A DNA stretch of 7,460 nucleotides from an uncultured Paracoccaceae bacterium (GCA_937132145.1 CAKZNY010000228.1:1-7460), one strand, 5' to 3'. Shown: positions 1 to 6,409, counted from the first letter of the stretch. The notes: a model not told the origin generated them from the letters alone. Numbers and translations: made by a program.

Positions 1-408
1 CAGCAGCGCCGACAGGCTGGACCGGTGGCCGTTGGTTGCTGCATCCTGAGCGGTCCGAGGCGGGCTCACGCTCAAGTTTCGTGTCGGAGGCGTAGCCATA
101 CCTGCGTGCGAGGCGGCGGGCGCCCCGTTCGTGACCGCGTTGAGCGCGGGCAGCGGCCCGTATCCTCTCGGAGGAGCGTTGTTCACGTGTTGGTCGTTGA
201 CAGCTGCCTGTGCTGCGGCCTGCAAGTCCTTCTGCCGCGGTGAGTCGTACAGCCTGGGAGGTGACGGCCCATGTGACGGATGGTGGCCCTGATACGGCGG
301 AGGGCCAGGCTTCGAGCCCTGCAACGGGGGCAGCGCACGCTCATACGGAGCAGCATGCGTGTAATGGCCGTTGGAATATGCGGATGGCGGCGGCGGCGGC
401 AGCCCGGC
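1..408 (-). CDS. Disordered Pro/Ser/Asn/His-rich tail of a eukaryote-like protein, partial
   Basis: On the minus strand, the frame whose codons begin at coordinates divisible by 3 has no stop from about 408 to base 1 (about 134 codons) and runs off the window. It has no start of its own. From its N-terminal side it shows a run of five prolines, a segment rich in Ser, Tyr, Asn and His (SAYSNGHYTHAAPYE), a Pro/Gly/His-rich stretch (PPPYQGHHPSHGPSPPR), an Ala/Gln helix-like patch (QAAAQAAVNDQ), and several Ser-Pro or Thr-Pro sites. There is no membrane segment or recognisable domain. The composition resembles an intrinsically disordered region of a fungal or other eukaryotic regulatory protein, not a bacterial core protein; that is inference from composition. 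It probably continues the zinc-finger segment at 403-619 after a one-base frame change near 403-405. The source organism is not identified. Confidence 0.45.
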
Positions 409-631
409 AGGCCTCGATGTGCCTGGTGTTGTGCAGCCAGTCCGCCTGGGCGTGGCCTTCCCAAAAGGCCACGCCGCAGTGCGGACAGAACCGCCCGGGC
501 TGCGCGCTGAACCCGCGGCACGCCTCGTCGTGGGCGGCGGCCCTCCTCCCGGCGCCGCCATCGTCGTCCTCATCCTCCTCCATGGCCCCGACGTCGAGGC
601 CGCAGCGCGCGCAGAAACGCGCCCGAGGCAT
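341..631 (-). CDS. Tandem C2HC zinc-finger protein fragment, eukaryote-like, frame-disrupted
   Basis: This 96-codon minus-strand frame holds two similar units, each with F-C-x2-C-G at the start and H-x3-C-R at the end. Unit one has C7, C10, H34 and C38; unit two has C49, C52, H71 and C75. An acidic stretch (EEDEDDD) lies inside unit one. Repetition of this zinc-ligand pattern is the main evidence that the frame is coding; the likely role is zinc-stabilised nucleic-acid or protein binding. The formal ATG at 631 is probably not the true start, because the bases right of about 619 belong to the lolC-like gene. After C75 the frame runs through an alanine run and stops at 341-343. Removing one base from the CCC run at 403-405 would instead join it to the long proline-rich frame on its left. 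It is probably the 5' part of a split foreign gene; the exact family is not recognised. Confidence 0.4.
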   Translation of the reverse strand: MPRARFCARCGLDVGAMEEDEDDDGGAGRRAAAHDEACRGFSAQPGRFCPHCGVAFWEGHAQADWLHNTRHIEACRAAAAAAIRIFQRPLHACCSV

Positions 632-1439
632 CGCGCCAAGTCCAGATCACCACCCGTTGCCCCGCCGCCTCGATCAACGTCAGGCGCATGTCATCCACGG
701 TCTCGGGGTTGGCAACAGCGATCTCCAGCTCGTCGGCCGTGCCCTCGCGGTTAAAGAAACTCTGCGCCTCGGCGAAGGGCATATAAATCCGCGTGCGATC
801 AATATCGGATCGGCCGACCTGGAAAATATACGCAATCTTATAGTCGTTAATCCGTGGCGACGTGCCAAACGGTGTTTTCACCCCGTCCGGCGAAATCAGC
901 GTCACGAAATCCCCCACCCGAAGCCCCAGCGTGCGCGCCACGCCAGAACCCATCGCGATGCCACCGTCACCGAAATCATCCAGCGAGCCGGACGACGCTT
1001 CAGGGTTGGCCACCAACGGCAAGGTCCGCAAATCATCCAGCGTCTCGCCGTACACTTCGACACCCGTATTGCGCGACGAGGACGACGCCATCACCTGCCC
1101 GCGTATAATCGGGGCGACGCGCGTAACCCCCTTAACGGCCGCCACATTGGCCACCATCTCGGGATAGGCAATAATGCCGCGCCGAACGCCTTCGTCCGTG
1201 TAATTCACCTCGTAAATCGTCACATGGGCGTTCGCCCCCAGAATGGTCGCCGTGAAATCCGCCCTAAAGCCGGACCGGACCGCCATCGTTGAAATCATGG
1301 CAAACACCGCCAGCGCGATCCCGATCAGGGAAATCCATGTCATCACCGACACGCCACCCTCGGCACGGCGCGCGCGCAGATACCGCCAAGCTATCGCCCA
1401 CTCAAAGCCGGCAAAAGGACGAGGCGGTTTATTGCTCAC
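570..1439 (-). CDS. lolC: LolC/LolE-type lipoprotein-releasing ABC permease, 3'-truncated
   Basis: Inner-membrane permease of the LolCDE type, which extracts lipoproteins from the inner membrane and passes them to LolA using ATP hydrolysed by LolD. The frame encodes 289 residues: a cytoplasmic start with the family-like AWRYLRARR (17-25), a first membrane helix at about 33-53, then a large periplasmic MacB-like domain with family-like GANAHVTIY (68-76) and, near its end, VVIWTWRDASGAFLRAL (263-279). Family members are about 410-430 residues, so the C-terminal FtsX-like domain with its remaining three helices is missing. The last ten residues are an Arg/Gly string read from unrelated DNA. The GTG start at 1437-1439 overlaps the upstream gene's stop by 4 bases, implying translational coupling. 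lolD, expected downstream, is not present. LolC and LolE cannot be told apart here. The truncation is probably a contig artefact rather than a true pseudogene. Confidence 0.85.
   Translation of the reverse strand: MSNKPPRPFAGFEWAIAWRYLRARRAEGGVSVMTWISLIGIALAVFAMISTMAVRSGFRADFTATILGANAHVTIYEVNYTDEGVRRGIIAYPEMVANVAAVKGVTRVAPIIRGQVMASSSSRNTGVEVYGETLDDLRTLPLVANPEASSGSLDDFGDGGIAMGSGVARTLGLRVGDFVTLISPDGVKTPFGTSPRINDYKIAYIFQVGRSDIDRTRIYMPFAEAQSFFNREGTADELEIAVANPETVDDMRLTLIEAAGQRVVIWTWRDASGAFLRALRPRRRGHGGG
600..620. other. Junction between foreign GC-rich DNA and bacterial chromosome
   Basis: To the right, the LolC/E frame keeps family-like sequence down to about 603 (residues DASGAFLRAL), then turns into an Arg/Gly string and stops at 570-572. 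To the left, the zinc-finger frame is convincing from about 613-619 (FCARCG). The two therefore overlap by roughly 11 to 17 bases that make sense in both genes, as expected for a join at microhomology. Base composition also changes here. A chimeric assembly is the likeliest cause. Confidence 0.6.
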
Positions 1440-1921
1440 GCGGCTTTCTTCCGCCGCCTGGATATCATCCCGGAAATGTGGGTGATCCCGAAAAATCCGC
1501 CCATTGCCCCGATCAATGCGAAAACAAACCCGTCAGTGCTGGTCGGAACCGCAAGCGTATGTGCGTTCCATGTGGCATTGACCAACCTGTTGTCGGTCAT
1601 ACGTAAAAAGCTGGTAAAGCGTTTTAAAGTATCCGCGTTTGCCAAAACTTCAAAATCCTCGCTAAGCTGTTCATAGCGAACGAACGTATCTGGTAACTCA
1701 TCGACTCGAATACCAAGGAAAAATCCGTCTGGATAGGCCATGAGCGCTTGATTGCGAGTCATATTTTGACTGGCAGCGGTGCGGTCGAATTCTTCGGTTA
1801 TTATCCGCAACTCATCCACCGTCCCACCGAGACGTTGCATGTATTCATCGGTAAACGTAGGGACTTGGGACATGCCAATCCCGAAAATCACCGCGCCTAC
1901 TATACCCGGAACATTAGTCAT
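1436..1921 (-). CDS. DUF2937-like small membrane protein
   Basis: A 161-residue protein resembling the DUF2937 family, whose function is unknown to me. It has a hydrophobic N-terminal helix (about 4-20), then a soluble, probably periplasmic middle with QVPTFTDEYMQRLGGTVDEL (19-38), FDRTAASQNMTRNQAL (45-60) and a VRYEQLSEDFEVL segment (81-93). A C-terminal membrane helix lies at about 130-152, followed by a basic RRRKK tail. I chose the ATG at 1919-1921 because it has GAGGA a few bases upstream and follows the proS stop by 13 bases. The open frame extends to 1978, but that extension would overlap proS by 44 bases and adds nothing family-like. The gene ends in a GTGA overlap with the LolC-like start, so it is probably co-transcribed and translationally coupled with it. 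That suggests, without proving, an envelope role. Confidence 0.8.
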   Translation of the reverse strand: MTNVPGIVGAVIFGIGMSQVPTFTDEYMQRLGGTVDELRIITEEFDRTAASQNMTRNQALMAYPDGFFLGIRVDELPDTFVRYEQLSEDFEVLANADTLKRFTSFLRMTDNRLVNATWNAHTLAVPTSTDGFVFALIGAMGGFFGITHISGMISRRRKKAA

Positions 1922-1924
1922 GTT

Positions 1925-1930
1925 TTCCTC
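1925..1930 (-). promoter_or_regulatory. Ribosome binding site deciding the DUF2937-like start
   Basis: On the minus strand this reads GAGGAA, three bases before the ATG at 1919-1921. It lies just after the proS stop codon (1935-1937) and supports the shorter start over the upstream in-frame one at 1978. Confidence 0.6.
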
Positions 1931-1934
1931 GCTT

Positions 1935-3272
1935 TTATATATTAGCGTAAATCTCGATGCACCGGTTAAGCGCCGCATCTGGCGTCAGTTCAACCGTTTC
2001 ACCTGTACGACGTGATGTTAGCTCCACCACGCCATTTTTCAACCCACGAGGGCCAACCGTAATGCGCCAAGGGCACCCGATCAGGTCCATAGTGGCGAAT
2101 TTAGCCCCCGCGCGTTCATCCCGATCATCATAAAGCGGGTCCAACCCGGCCTTGACCAAGCCTGCATAAATGCCCTCGCAAGCCGCATCCGCCGCCTTGT
2201 CGCCTTGGCGTAGATTGATCAGACCAACGCGGAATGGCGCAACACTTTCAGGCCATATAATCCCTTTGTCATCGTGGTTTGCCTCGATAAGCGCCCCGAT
2301 AAGGCGCGACACACCGATCCCGTGCGAGCCCATCTCGACAGGTTTGCGCGACCCGTCCGGCATCACAACATCCGCGCCCATGATTTCCGAGTATTTAGTA
2401 CCAAAATAGAAAATCTGCCCCACTTCGATCCCCCGCGCGGACATCCGCCGAGCCTCGGGAACCTCGTTAAATTTCGCCTCGTCGTGGGTTTCATCCGTGC
2501 GCGCATAAGGCGTTGTGAATTCGTCAAAGATGGCCTGACACTGCGCGACATCATCAAAATCAATCTCGCGATCCCCCAGTGCCATGTCCAGAACCTTGCT
2601 GTCATAGAACACTTCGCTCTCGCCCGTTTCGGCCAGCACAAGGAATTCGTGGCTGTGATCGCCGCCAATCGGCCCCGTGTCCGCTTTCATCGGGATGGCC
2701 TTCAGGCCCATGCGCTCATAGGTGCGCAGATAGCTTACCAAGTGGCGGTTGTAGGAATGCAGGCCACCCGCTTCATCCACATCAAAACTGTAGCCGTCTT
2801 TCATAAGAAACTCGCGCCCGCGCATCACACCGAAGCGGGGGCGAACCTCGTCGCGGAACTTCCACTGGATGTGGTAAAGCGTCTTGGGCAGCTCTTTATA
2901 AGAATTGATCGAGTTGCGGAAAATATCCGTAATCAGCTCCTCGTTTGTCGGTCCGTAAAGCATATCGCGGCCATGACGGTCGGTAATCCGCAGCATTTCT
3001 TTGCCGTAATCATCGTAGCGCCCGCTTTCGCGCCAAAGATCGGCCGACTGGATCGTTGGCATCAGCATCGGGATGTGGCCCGCACGCTGTTGTTCTTCGT
3101 GAACGATCTGCTCAAGCCGTTGCAAAACCTTGAAACCCATCGGCAACCACGAGTAAATCCCCGAGCTGGCCTGACGGATCATTCCAGCACGTAACATCAG
3201 GCGATGGCTGGCAATTGACGCCTCGGCGGGGGTTTCTTTCAGGATCGGCAAAAAGTAACGAGTCAGGCGCAT
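1935..3272 (-). CDS. proS: Prolyl-tRNA synthetase, short alphaproteobacterial form
   Basis: Cytoplasmic class II enzyme that charges tRNA-Pro with proline. The 445-residue product has the family-like opening [18 protein letters not shown]. The catalytic core contains the TNEE proline-pocket loop at 109-112, motif 2 at about 137-164 ([19 protein letters not shown], then LMKDGYSFD) and motif 3 at about 314-330 ([17 protein letters not shown]). The anticodon-binding domain covers about 347-440. Only a short region (about 205-285) lies where many bacterial ProS enzymes carry the large YbaK-like editing insertion. This matches the alphaproteobacterial form known to lack cis-editing and to rely on a separate Ala-tRNA-Pro deacylase. 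I chose the ATG at 3270-3272 over an in-frame TTG at 3282-3284 because GGAG lies six bases upstream and the protein then starts as the family does. It is the first gene of a run with the DUF2937-like and lolC-like genes. Confidence 0.97.
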   Translation of the reverse strand: MRLTRYFLPILKETPAEASIASHRLMLRAGMIRQASSGIYSWLPMGFKVLQRLEQIVHEEQQRAGHIPMLMPTIQSADLWRESGRYDDYGKEMLRITDRHGRDMLYGPTNEELITDIFRNSINSYKELPKTLYHIQWKFRDEVRPRFGVMRGREFLMKDGYSFDVDEAGGLHSYNRHLVSYLRTYERMGLKAIPMKADTGPIGGDHSHEFLVLAETGESEVFYDSKVLDMALGDREIDFDDVAQCQAIFDEFTTPYARTDETHDEAKFNEVPEARRMSARGIEVGQIFYFGTKYSEIMGADVVMPDGSRKPVEMGSHGIGVSRLIGALIEANHDDKGIIWPESVAPFRVGLINLRQGDKAADAACEGIYAGLVKAGLDPLYDDRDERAGAKFATMDLIGCPWRITVGPRGLKNGVVELTSRRTGETVELTPDAALNRCIEIYANI

Positions 3273-3278
3273 GGGTGG

Positions 3279-3282
3279 CTCC
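3279..3282 (-). promoter_or_regulatory. Ribosome binding site of proS
   Basis: On the minus strand this reads GGAG, six bases before the ATG at 3270-3272. The alternative TTG at 3282-3284 would overlap this site, which argues against it. Confidence 0.7.
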
Positions 3283-3301
3283 AAATGGTTTGTTTCAGAC
3301 G

Positions 3302-3330
3302 GGTGTAAGACAACCCCGCCACCCTTGCAA
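3302..3330 (-). promoter_or_regulatory. Candidate sigma70-type promoter of proS
   Basis: On the minus strand TTGCAA (3325-3330) is followed after exactly 17 bases by TACACC (3302-3307). The -35 has the TTG core and the -10 is weak, matching TAxA only. Transcription would start near 3295, giving a leader of about 25 bases that includes the GGAG site. Confidence 0.35.
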
Positions 3331-3496
3331 TGGCACCTGCGACCGTTTGGCAGGAAATTGATTGCTTCGACTCGGTTTTTCTGATTTAAGGACCCTCGTT
3401 GTCATGAAAGATGGTCGCTCCGCCTTATGGTGTGAAGACGAACCACGATGATTACACCGGCTAGCTAATTTGGCTCAAGTCCAGGGGAAATAAGAG

Positions 3497-3531
3497 AACG
3501 GCTCGCAGCAATGCGGGTCGTTTTTGATTTT
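3497..3531 (+). terminator. Intrinsic-terminator-like hairpin, best on the + strand
   Basis: An 11-pair stem (3497-3507 with 3512-3522) closes a GCAA tetraloop of GNRA type and is followed by a T-rich tail (TTTTT, then GATTTT). Two of the pairs are G-U on the + strand but become A-C mismatches on the minus strand, and the T tail lies on the + side. It therefore fits a + strand transcript better than termination of hda. No annotated + strand gene lies upstream. It could still act weakly as a minus-strand terminator for hda. Confidence 0.5.
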
Positions 3532-3586
3532 CACACAGCCGTCGCCGCCTGTTAGAAATTGGCGCGCCCTCAAACTTCGGCCCGAG

Positions 3587-4288
3587 TTATCCCGCCCCGC
3601 CTGCACGCAAAACCTCGCCTGCCAAACGCGGCGTGATTGCCCGCTTGCGCGAAAGCCCCGCGCGGTCCAATGCTTCGACTGTTGCCTTGGCGGATACGAA
3701 AGATCGATCAATCCGGCTAAGCAGAAACTGGATAAGGTCCGGTGAAACCAACAACTGGCGATCCGCAAACAGCTTTACCAGCACCGCAGACAACAGCGCA
3801 TCGTCGGGTGCTTCCAGCGTCGCCACCTCGGTTGCGCGAAGACGCGAAGCCAAATCCGGCAACTTTATATCCCACCGCGAAGGCGCCCCCTCGCCCGTTA
3901 CCAACAACGTCCCGCCCGCGCCCAGCAAGCGGTTGTGCAGGTGAAATAACGCCTCCTCGGCTTGGTCGCGCCGCGCGTCTGGCAACATCGCCAATCGATC
4001 CACATCCTCGACGGCCACGCCGCCAGCCTCGGCCAATTCGGCGATATCCTGTTGCGCCAAATCCACGGCATCCACCACGGCCCCGCCGGATCGCGCCGCC
4101 CAAACCTGCACCAAATGTGTCTTGCCAGACGCGCCCGGCCCGCAAAGCGCCAGCTTCCCCGTCGCCCATCCCGGCCAACGATCAAGGGCTTGCAACGCCA
4201 GCGCATTGGTGGGCGACACAAAAAAGTCATCCCGCCCCAACGCGGCCCGCGATGGAAGGTCCAGAACCAGTTGCTCGGGTGTATTCAT
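3587..4288 (-). CDS. hda: HdaA/Hda, DnaA-related regulatory inactivator
   Basis: An AAA+ protein related to DnaA domain III. With the DNA-loaded beta clamp it stimulates ATP hydrolysis by DnaA and so limits re-initiation of replication. The 233-residue protein has a clamp-binding-type motif QLVLDLP at 6-12, Walker A GPGASGKT at 50-57, Walker B VAVEDVDR at 91-98, a sensor 1 region LLVTGE at 128-133, and LPDLASRLRA at 143-152 carrying the likely arginine finger. The C-terminal lid has LDRAGLSRKRAIT (207-219). There is no DNA-binding domain IV, as expected for Hda rather than DnaA. The start at 4286-4288 overlaps the stop of the upstream membrane-protein gene as ATGA. The frame is open further upstream to 4453, but that part only shadows the neighbour. 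Coupling to nadK and the AI-2E-like gene is likely from the spacing. Confidence 0.93.
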   Translation of the reverse strand: MNTPEQLVLDLPSRAALGRDDFFVSPTNALALQALDRWPGWATGKLALCGPGASGKTHLVQVWAARSGGAVVDAVDLAQQDIAELAEAGGVAVEDVDRLAMLPDARRDQAEEALFHLHNRLLGAGGTLLVTGEGAPSRWDIKLPDLASRLRATEVATLEAPDDALLSAVLVKLFADRQLLVSPDLIQFLLSRIDRSFVSAKATVEALDRAGLSRKRAITPRLAGEVLRAGGAG

Positions 4289-5355
4289 TCGCCGTCCGCG
4301 TCCTCTTCCGGCCCAAGGTAAAGGTTGCTGGCGTGGTAATTCTTGATCCCGAAACGCCCCAGCACCCCGATACACGCTGCCGCCGGAACCGCAATCAGCA
4401 ACCCCGTGAACCCGATCAGCGAGCCGAAGGCGTAAAGCGCAAACATCAGCCATACCGGATGCAATCCGACCGAACTGCCAACCAGTTTCGGTGTCAGGTA
4501 ATTCCCCTCGACGATCTGGCCTGCGATGAAAATAGCGGCGACAACAGCGATCCAGATCGGGTCATCCCAAAACTGATAAACGGCCAGCCCGATTGAAACC
4601 GTCCCGCCAACCGTAGACCCCACATAGGGAATGAACGTCAACGCCCCCGCCAGCAGCCCGACAACAACCCCGAATTGCAGCCCGACCAGCGCCAGCGCTA
4701 TGGCATAAAAGACGCCCAAAATCGCGCCGACCGTCATCTGCCCGCGAACGAACCCCGCCAGCACCGTGTCAATTTCATGCGCGATTTCGCGGATCACGAC
4801 CACATGCTGGCGCGGCATCCAGCTGTCTACCACCGCGATCATCCGGTCCCAATCCAGCAACAAATAGAACGCCACAACCAGCGACACGAATATCGTCAAC
4901 ACCGAACTTACCGCCGCGAGGCTGGACGCAAGAATAGTGTTTGCCACCGCGATCCCCTTGCTGCGTAATGTGTCCTCGAACGAGGATAACGCTTGTCGGA
5001 CACTCGAATCCTCTTCCAGCAATGTCGGGAATTTGTTGGTCAGAAACTCCAGTAGACTTGCCACAAACTGCGGCGAGGTTTCGATCAACGACGCCACCTG
5101 CCGGAATATCAGCGGCACAACCAACACCAGCGCCAATATCATGACTATCATCGCAATCACCGAGATCAGCACCGTCGCCCATGTGCGGCCCATCCCCCAG
5201 CTTTCCAGCTTGTCCGCCACCGGATCCAGCAGATACGCGAACGCAGCCCCCAGAATAAACGGCGCGAGCGCATCGTTCACCAGCCATAAAATCAGCAAAA
5301 AGGTAATAAAACCGCCGCCCCACCAACGCGCTTGTTGCCCAACACTTAAACTCAT
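4285..5355 (-). CDS. AI-2E/PerM family (UPF0118) membrane transporter
   Basis: A 356-residue polytopic inner-membrane protein of the AI-2E transporter superfamily (TqsA, PerM, YdiK relatives). Hydrophobic segments lie at about 12-27, 30-44, 61-84, 145-168, 207-226, 228-247, 250-261, 266-283 and 300-334. A mostly polar, amphipathic stretch at about 86-140 is where the family carries its soluble loop. Family-like signatures include FVRGQMTVGAILG (202-214), FIPYVG (241-246), GNYLTPKLVG (284-293) and HPVWLM (299-304). The tail is acidic (PEEDADGE). Substrates in the family vary and many members have none assigned, so export of a quorum signal should not be assumed. The ATG at 5353-5355 lies 11 bases after nadK and is preceded by AGGGG. 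The gene's end overlaps hda by 4 bases. Placement between nadK and hda suggests co-transcription. Confidence 0.93.
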   Translation of the reverse strand: MSLSVGQQARWWGGGFITFLLILWLVNDALAPFILGAAFAYLLDPVADKLESWGMGRTWATVLISVIAMIVMILALVLVVPLIFRQVASLIETSPQFVASLLEFLTNKFPTLLEEDSSVRQALSSFEDTLRSKGIAVANTILASSLAAVSSVLTIFVSLVVAFYLLLDWDRMIAVVDSWMPRQHVVVIREIAHEIDTVLAGFVRGQMTVGAILGVFYAIALALVGLQFGVVVGLLAGALTFIPYVGSTVGGTVSIGLAVYQFWDDPIWIAVVAAIFIAGQIVEGNYLTPKLVGSSVGLHPVWLMFALYAFGSLIGFTGLLIAVPAAACIGVLGRFGIKNYHASNLYLGPEEDADGE

Positions 5356-5366
5356 AATTCGCCCCT

Positions 5367-6131
5367 TTACGTAAACTGTTCGTTAATAAGTCGTTCTTCC
5401 AAGCCATGTCCGGGGTCAAACAATAACGTATGCTTAACGCTCGGCTCGTTGCGAATAACCACGCGCACCACATCGCGCACTTCGGTCGAATCCGCGACCG
5501 CAGCTACTGGCCGCTTGGCAGGTTCCAACACGTCAAACTGGATCGAGGCATTCATCGGCAACAAAGCCCCGCGCCAACGTCGTGGCCTGAACGCAGCCAC
5601 CGCCGTTAACGCCAGAATATCCGCCTCGATCGGTAATATCGGCCCGTGCGCGGAATAGTTGTACGCCGTCGAACCCGCAGGCGTACACACCAGCGCACCG
5701 TCACAAACCAGCGTATCAAGCCGCACGCGCCCGTCCACCGAAATCCGTAACCTCGCCGCTTGCGGTCCCGAGCGCAGCAACGAAACCTCGTTAATCGCCA
5801 AAGCTTCCGTCACAGTCCCGTCCGCGCAGGTCGCCGTCATATGCAGCGGATGGATGACAGCCGACTCCGAGGCGTCAAGGCGCGCCAGCAGATCATCCTC
5901 GCCGTATACATTCATCAAAAAACCCACGGTGCCTTGGTTCATTCCGTAAACCGGCGCAGGCAAATCTTGCGTTGCGTGCAGCGTTGACAGCATAAATCCG
6001 TCGCCACCCAAGGCGACAATCACGTCCGCCTCGCCCTGCTCAACATGCCCGTAACGGGCACGAAGGGTTTCAGCGGCGGCTTGGGCCTCGTCCACGGAGG
6101 ACGCCAAAAAGGATATGTTCTTATAATTCAT
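5367..6131 (-). CDS. nadK: NAD kinase
   Basis: Cytoplasmic enzyme that phosphorylates NAD at the 2' hydroxyl of the adenosine ribose to make NADP, using ATP or polyphosphate. The 254-residue protein shows the GGDG motif at 42-45 with the presumed catalytic Asp44. It also has [10 protein letters not shown] at 63-72, the INE motif of the NAD site at 113-115 (LAINEVSLL) and the glycine/serine-rich [15 protein letters not shown] at 150-164. Length and motif order are normal for a short bacterial NadK. I chose the ATG at 6129-6131 because the protein then begins [11 protein letters not shown], as family members do. The frame is open to 6161, but the added ten residues are not family-like. It is the first gene of the minus-strand run nadK, AI-2E-like, hda, and is divergent from glyA. 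A shared palindrome lies 68 bases upstream. Confidence 0.95.
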   Translation of the reverse strand: MNYKNISFLASSVDEAQAAAETLRARYGHVEQGEADVIVALGGDGFMLSTLHATQDLPAPVYGMNQGTVGFLMNVYGEDDLLARLDASESAVIHPLHMTATCADGTVTEALAINEVSLLRSGPQAARLRISVDGRVRLDTLVCDGALVCTPAGSTAYNYSAHGPILPIEADILALTAVAAFRPRRWRGALLPMNASIQFDVLEPAKRPVAAVADSTEVRDVVRVVIRNEPSVKHTLLFDPGHGLEERLINEQFT

Positions 6132-6198
6132 GCCACCAGTTTCCCTTTTTCGCGCCAACAACTCAAGACCAGAAACGCGCGCCCCGCAGGATGCGATA

Positions 6199-6222
6199 TT
6201 TCCGACAGGAAACTCTCTTTCC
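6199..6222. promoter_or_regulatory. Candidate operator upstream of nadK: TTTCC-N4-GGAAA plus half-site
   Basis: TTTCC at 6199-6203 and GGAAA at 6208-6212 form an inverted repeat with a four-base spacer. Another TTTCC follows at 6218-6222, so GGAAA can also pair with it across five bases. The core matches the palindrome at the glyA promoter. Its position 68-91 bases before the nadK start codon suits control of nadK. No regulator is identified. Confidence 0.4.
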
Positions 6223-6351
6223 GATCAGCTACGAGGATTCGCATCAAACCGCCCTTTGCGCTGTTTTAGCCCCTTTTCATCGCACCATCCGCCTGCAACA
6301 ACCCACCCAGCTTAGAATTTTCACCCTTTTGCCGGTTTACAGGTCGGTTTC

Positions 6352-6381
6352 TTGTTTCCTATCGGAAACACGTCCTATAGA
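6352..6381 (+). promoter_or_regulatory. Predicted glyA promoter
   Basis: TTGTTT (6352-6357) and TATAGA (6376-6381) are separated by 18 bases. The -10 matches four of six consensus positions and the -35 keeps TTG. The start would be near 6388, giving a leader of about 28 bases. A perfect palindrome fills most of the spacer. Confidence 0.45.
6353..6370. promoter_or_regulatory. Candidate operator in the glyA promoter spacer
   Basis: TGTTTCC (6353-6359) and GGAAACA (6364-6370) are perfect inverted repeats with seven-base arms around TATC. The element overlaps the -35 and lies upstream of the -10, the classic place for a repressor to block RNA polymerase. Its core is shared with the palindrome at 6199-6212. 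Confidence 0.5.
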
Positions 6382-6404
6382 AGACCCTAAATTACGCCAA
6401 CCCC

Positions 6405-6409
6405 AGGAG
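6405..6409 (+). promoter_or_regulatory. Ribosome binding site of glyA
   Basis: AGGAG lies six bases before the ATG at 6416, a near-ideal Shine-Dalgarno arrangement that fixes the glyA start. Confidence 0.8.

Larger units (their letters stand above)
3273..3586. other. Intergenic region between hda and proS (314 bases)
   Basis: No convincing protein-coding frame lies here on either strand. It holds the likely proS promoter and ribosome binding site at its left end and a terminator-like hairpin at 3497-3531. Between them, 3422-3461 can fold as + strand RNA into a stem: 3429-3435 pairs with 3452-3458, and 3422-3424 pairs with 3459-3461 across a four-base bulge. I see no tRNA. I also see no clear minus-strand terminator for hda beyond the weak reverse reading of the 3497-3522 hairpin. 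Confidence 0.6.

Noticed and set aside
381..400. GGC/GCC trinucleotide repeat
   Set aside because: Only about five units, inside the foreign coding segment, where it encodes an alanine or proline run. It is not a regulatory repeat array.
183..521. A third C-x2-C ... H-x3-C zinc-finger-like pattern (CPRC, then HLPGC) in another minus-strand frame
   Set aside because: It lies under the long disordered tail frame, which is more coherent and open to the window edge. The rest of this frame is arginine-rich and looks like a GC-rich shadow. The match is probably coincidence.
210..1292. Long + strand open frame of 360 codons
   Set aside because: It runs antisense across both the foreign segment and the lolC-like gene, crossing the junction. 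It has no family-like content and is explained by GC-rich codon bias.
2274..3194. Long + strand open frame of 306 codons
   Set aside because: It is entirely antisense to proS, which has clear motifs across this interval. It is a mirror of proS codon usage.
3404..3451. A 15-codon + strand open frame beginning MKDGRSALWCEDEPR
   Set aside because: Very short, with only a distant AAGGA 11 bases upstream and no homology that I recognise. It is more likely part of the candidate RNA than a gene.
4289..4453. N-terminal extension of the hda frame
   Set aside because: The extra 55 residues only shadow the transporter's C-terminus, and the ATGA overlap at 4285-4288 gives a normal start.
3742..4596. 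Long + strand open frame of 284 codons, proline- and arginine-rich
   Set aside because: It is antisense to hda and the end of the AI-2E-like gene, both well supported. Its composition is that of a GC-rich shadow.
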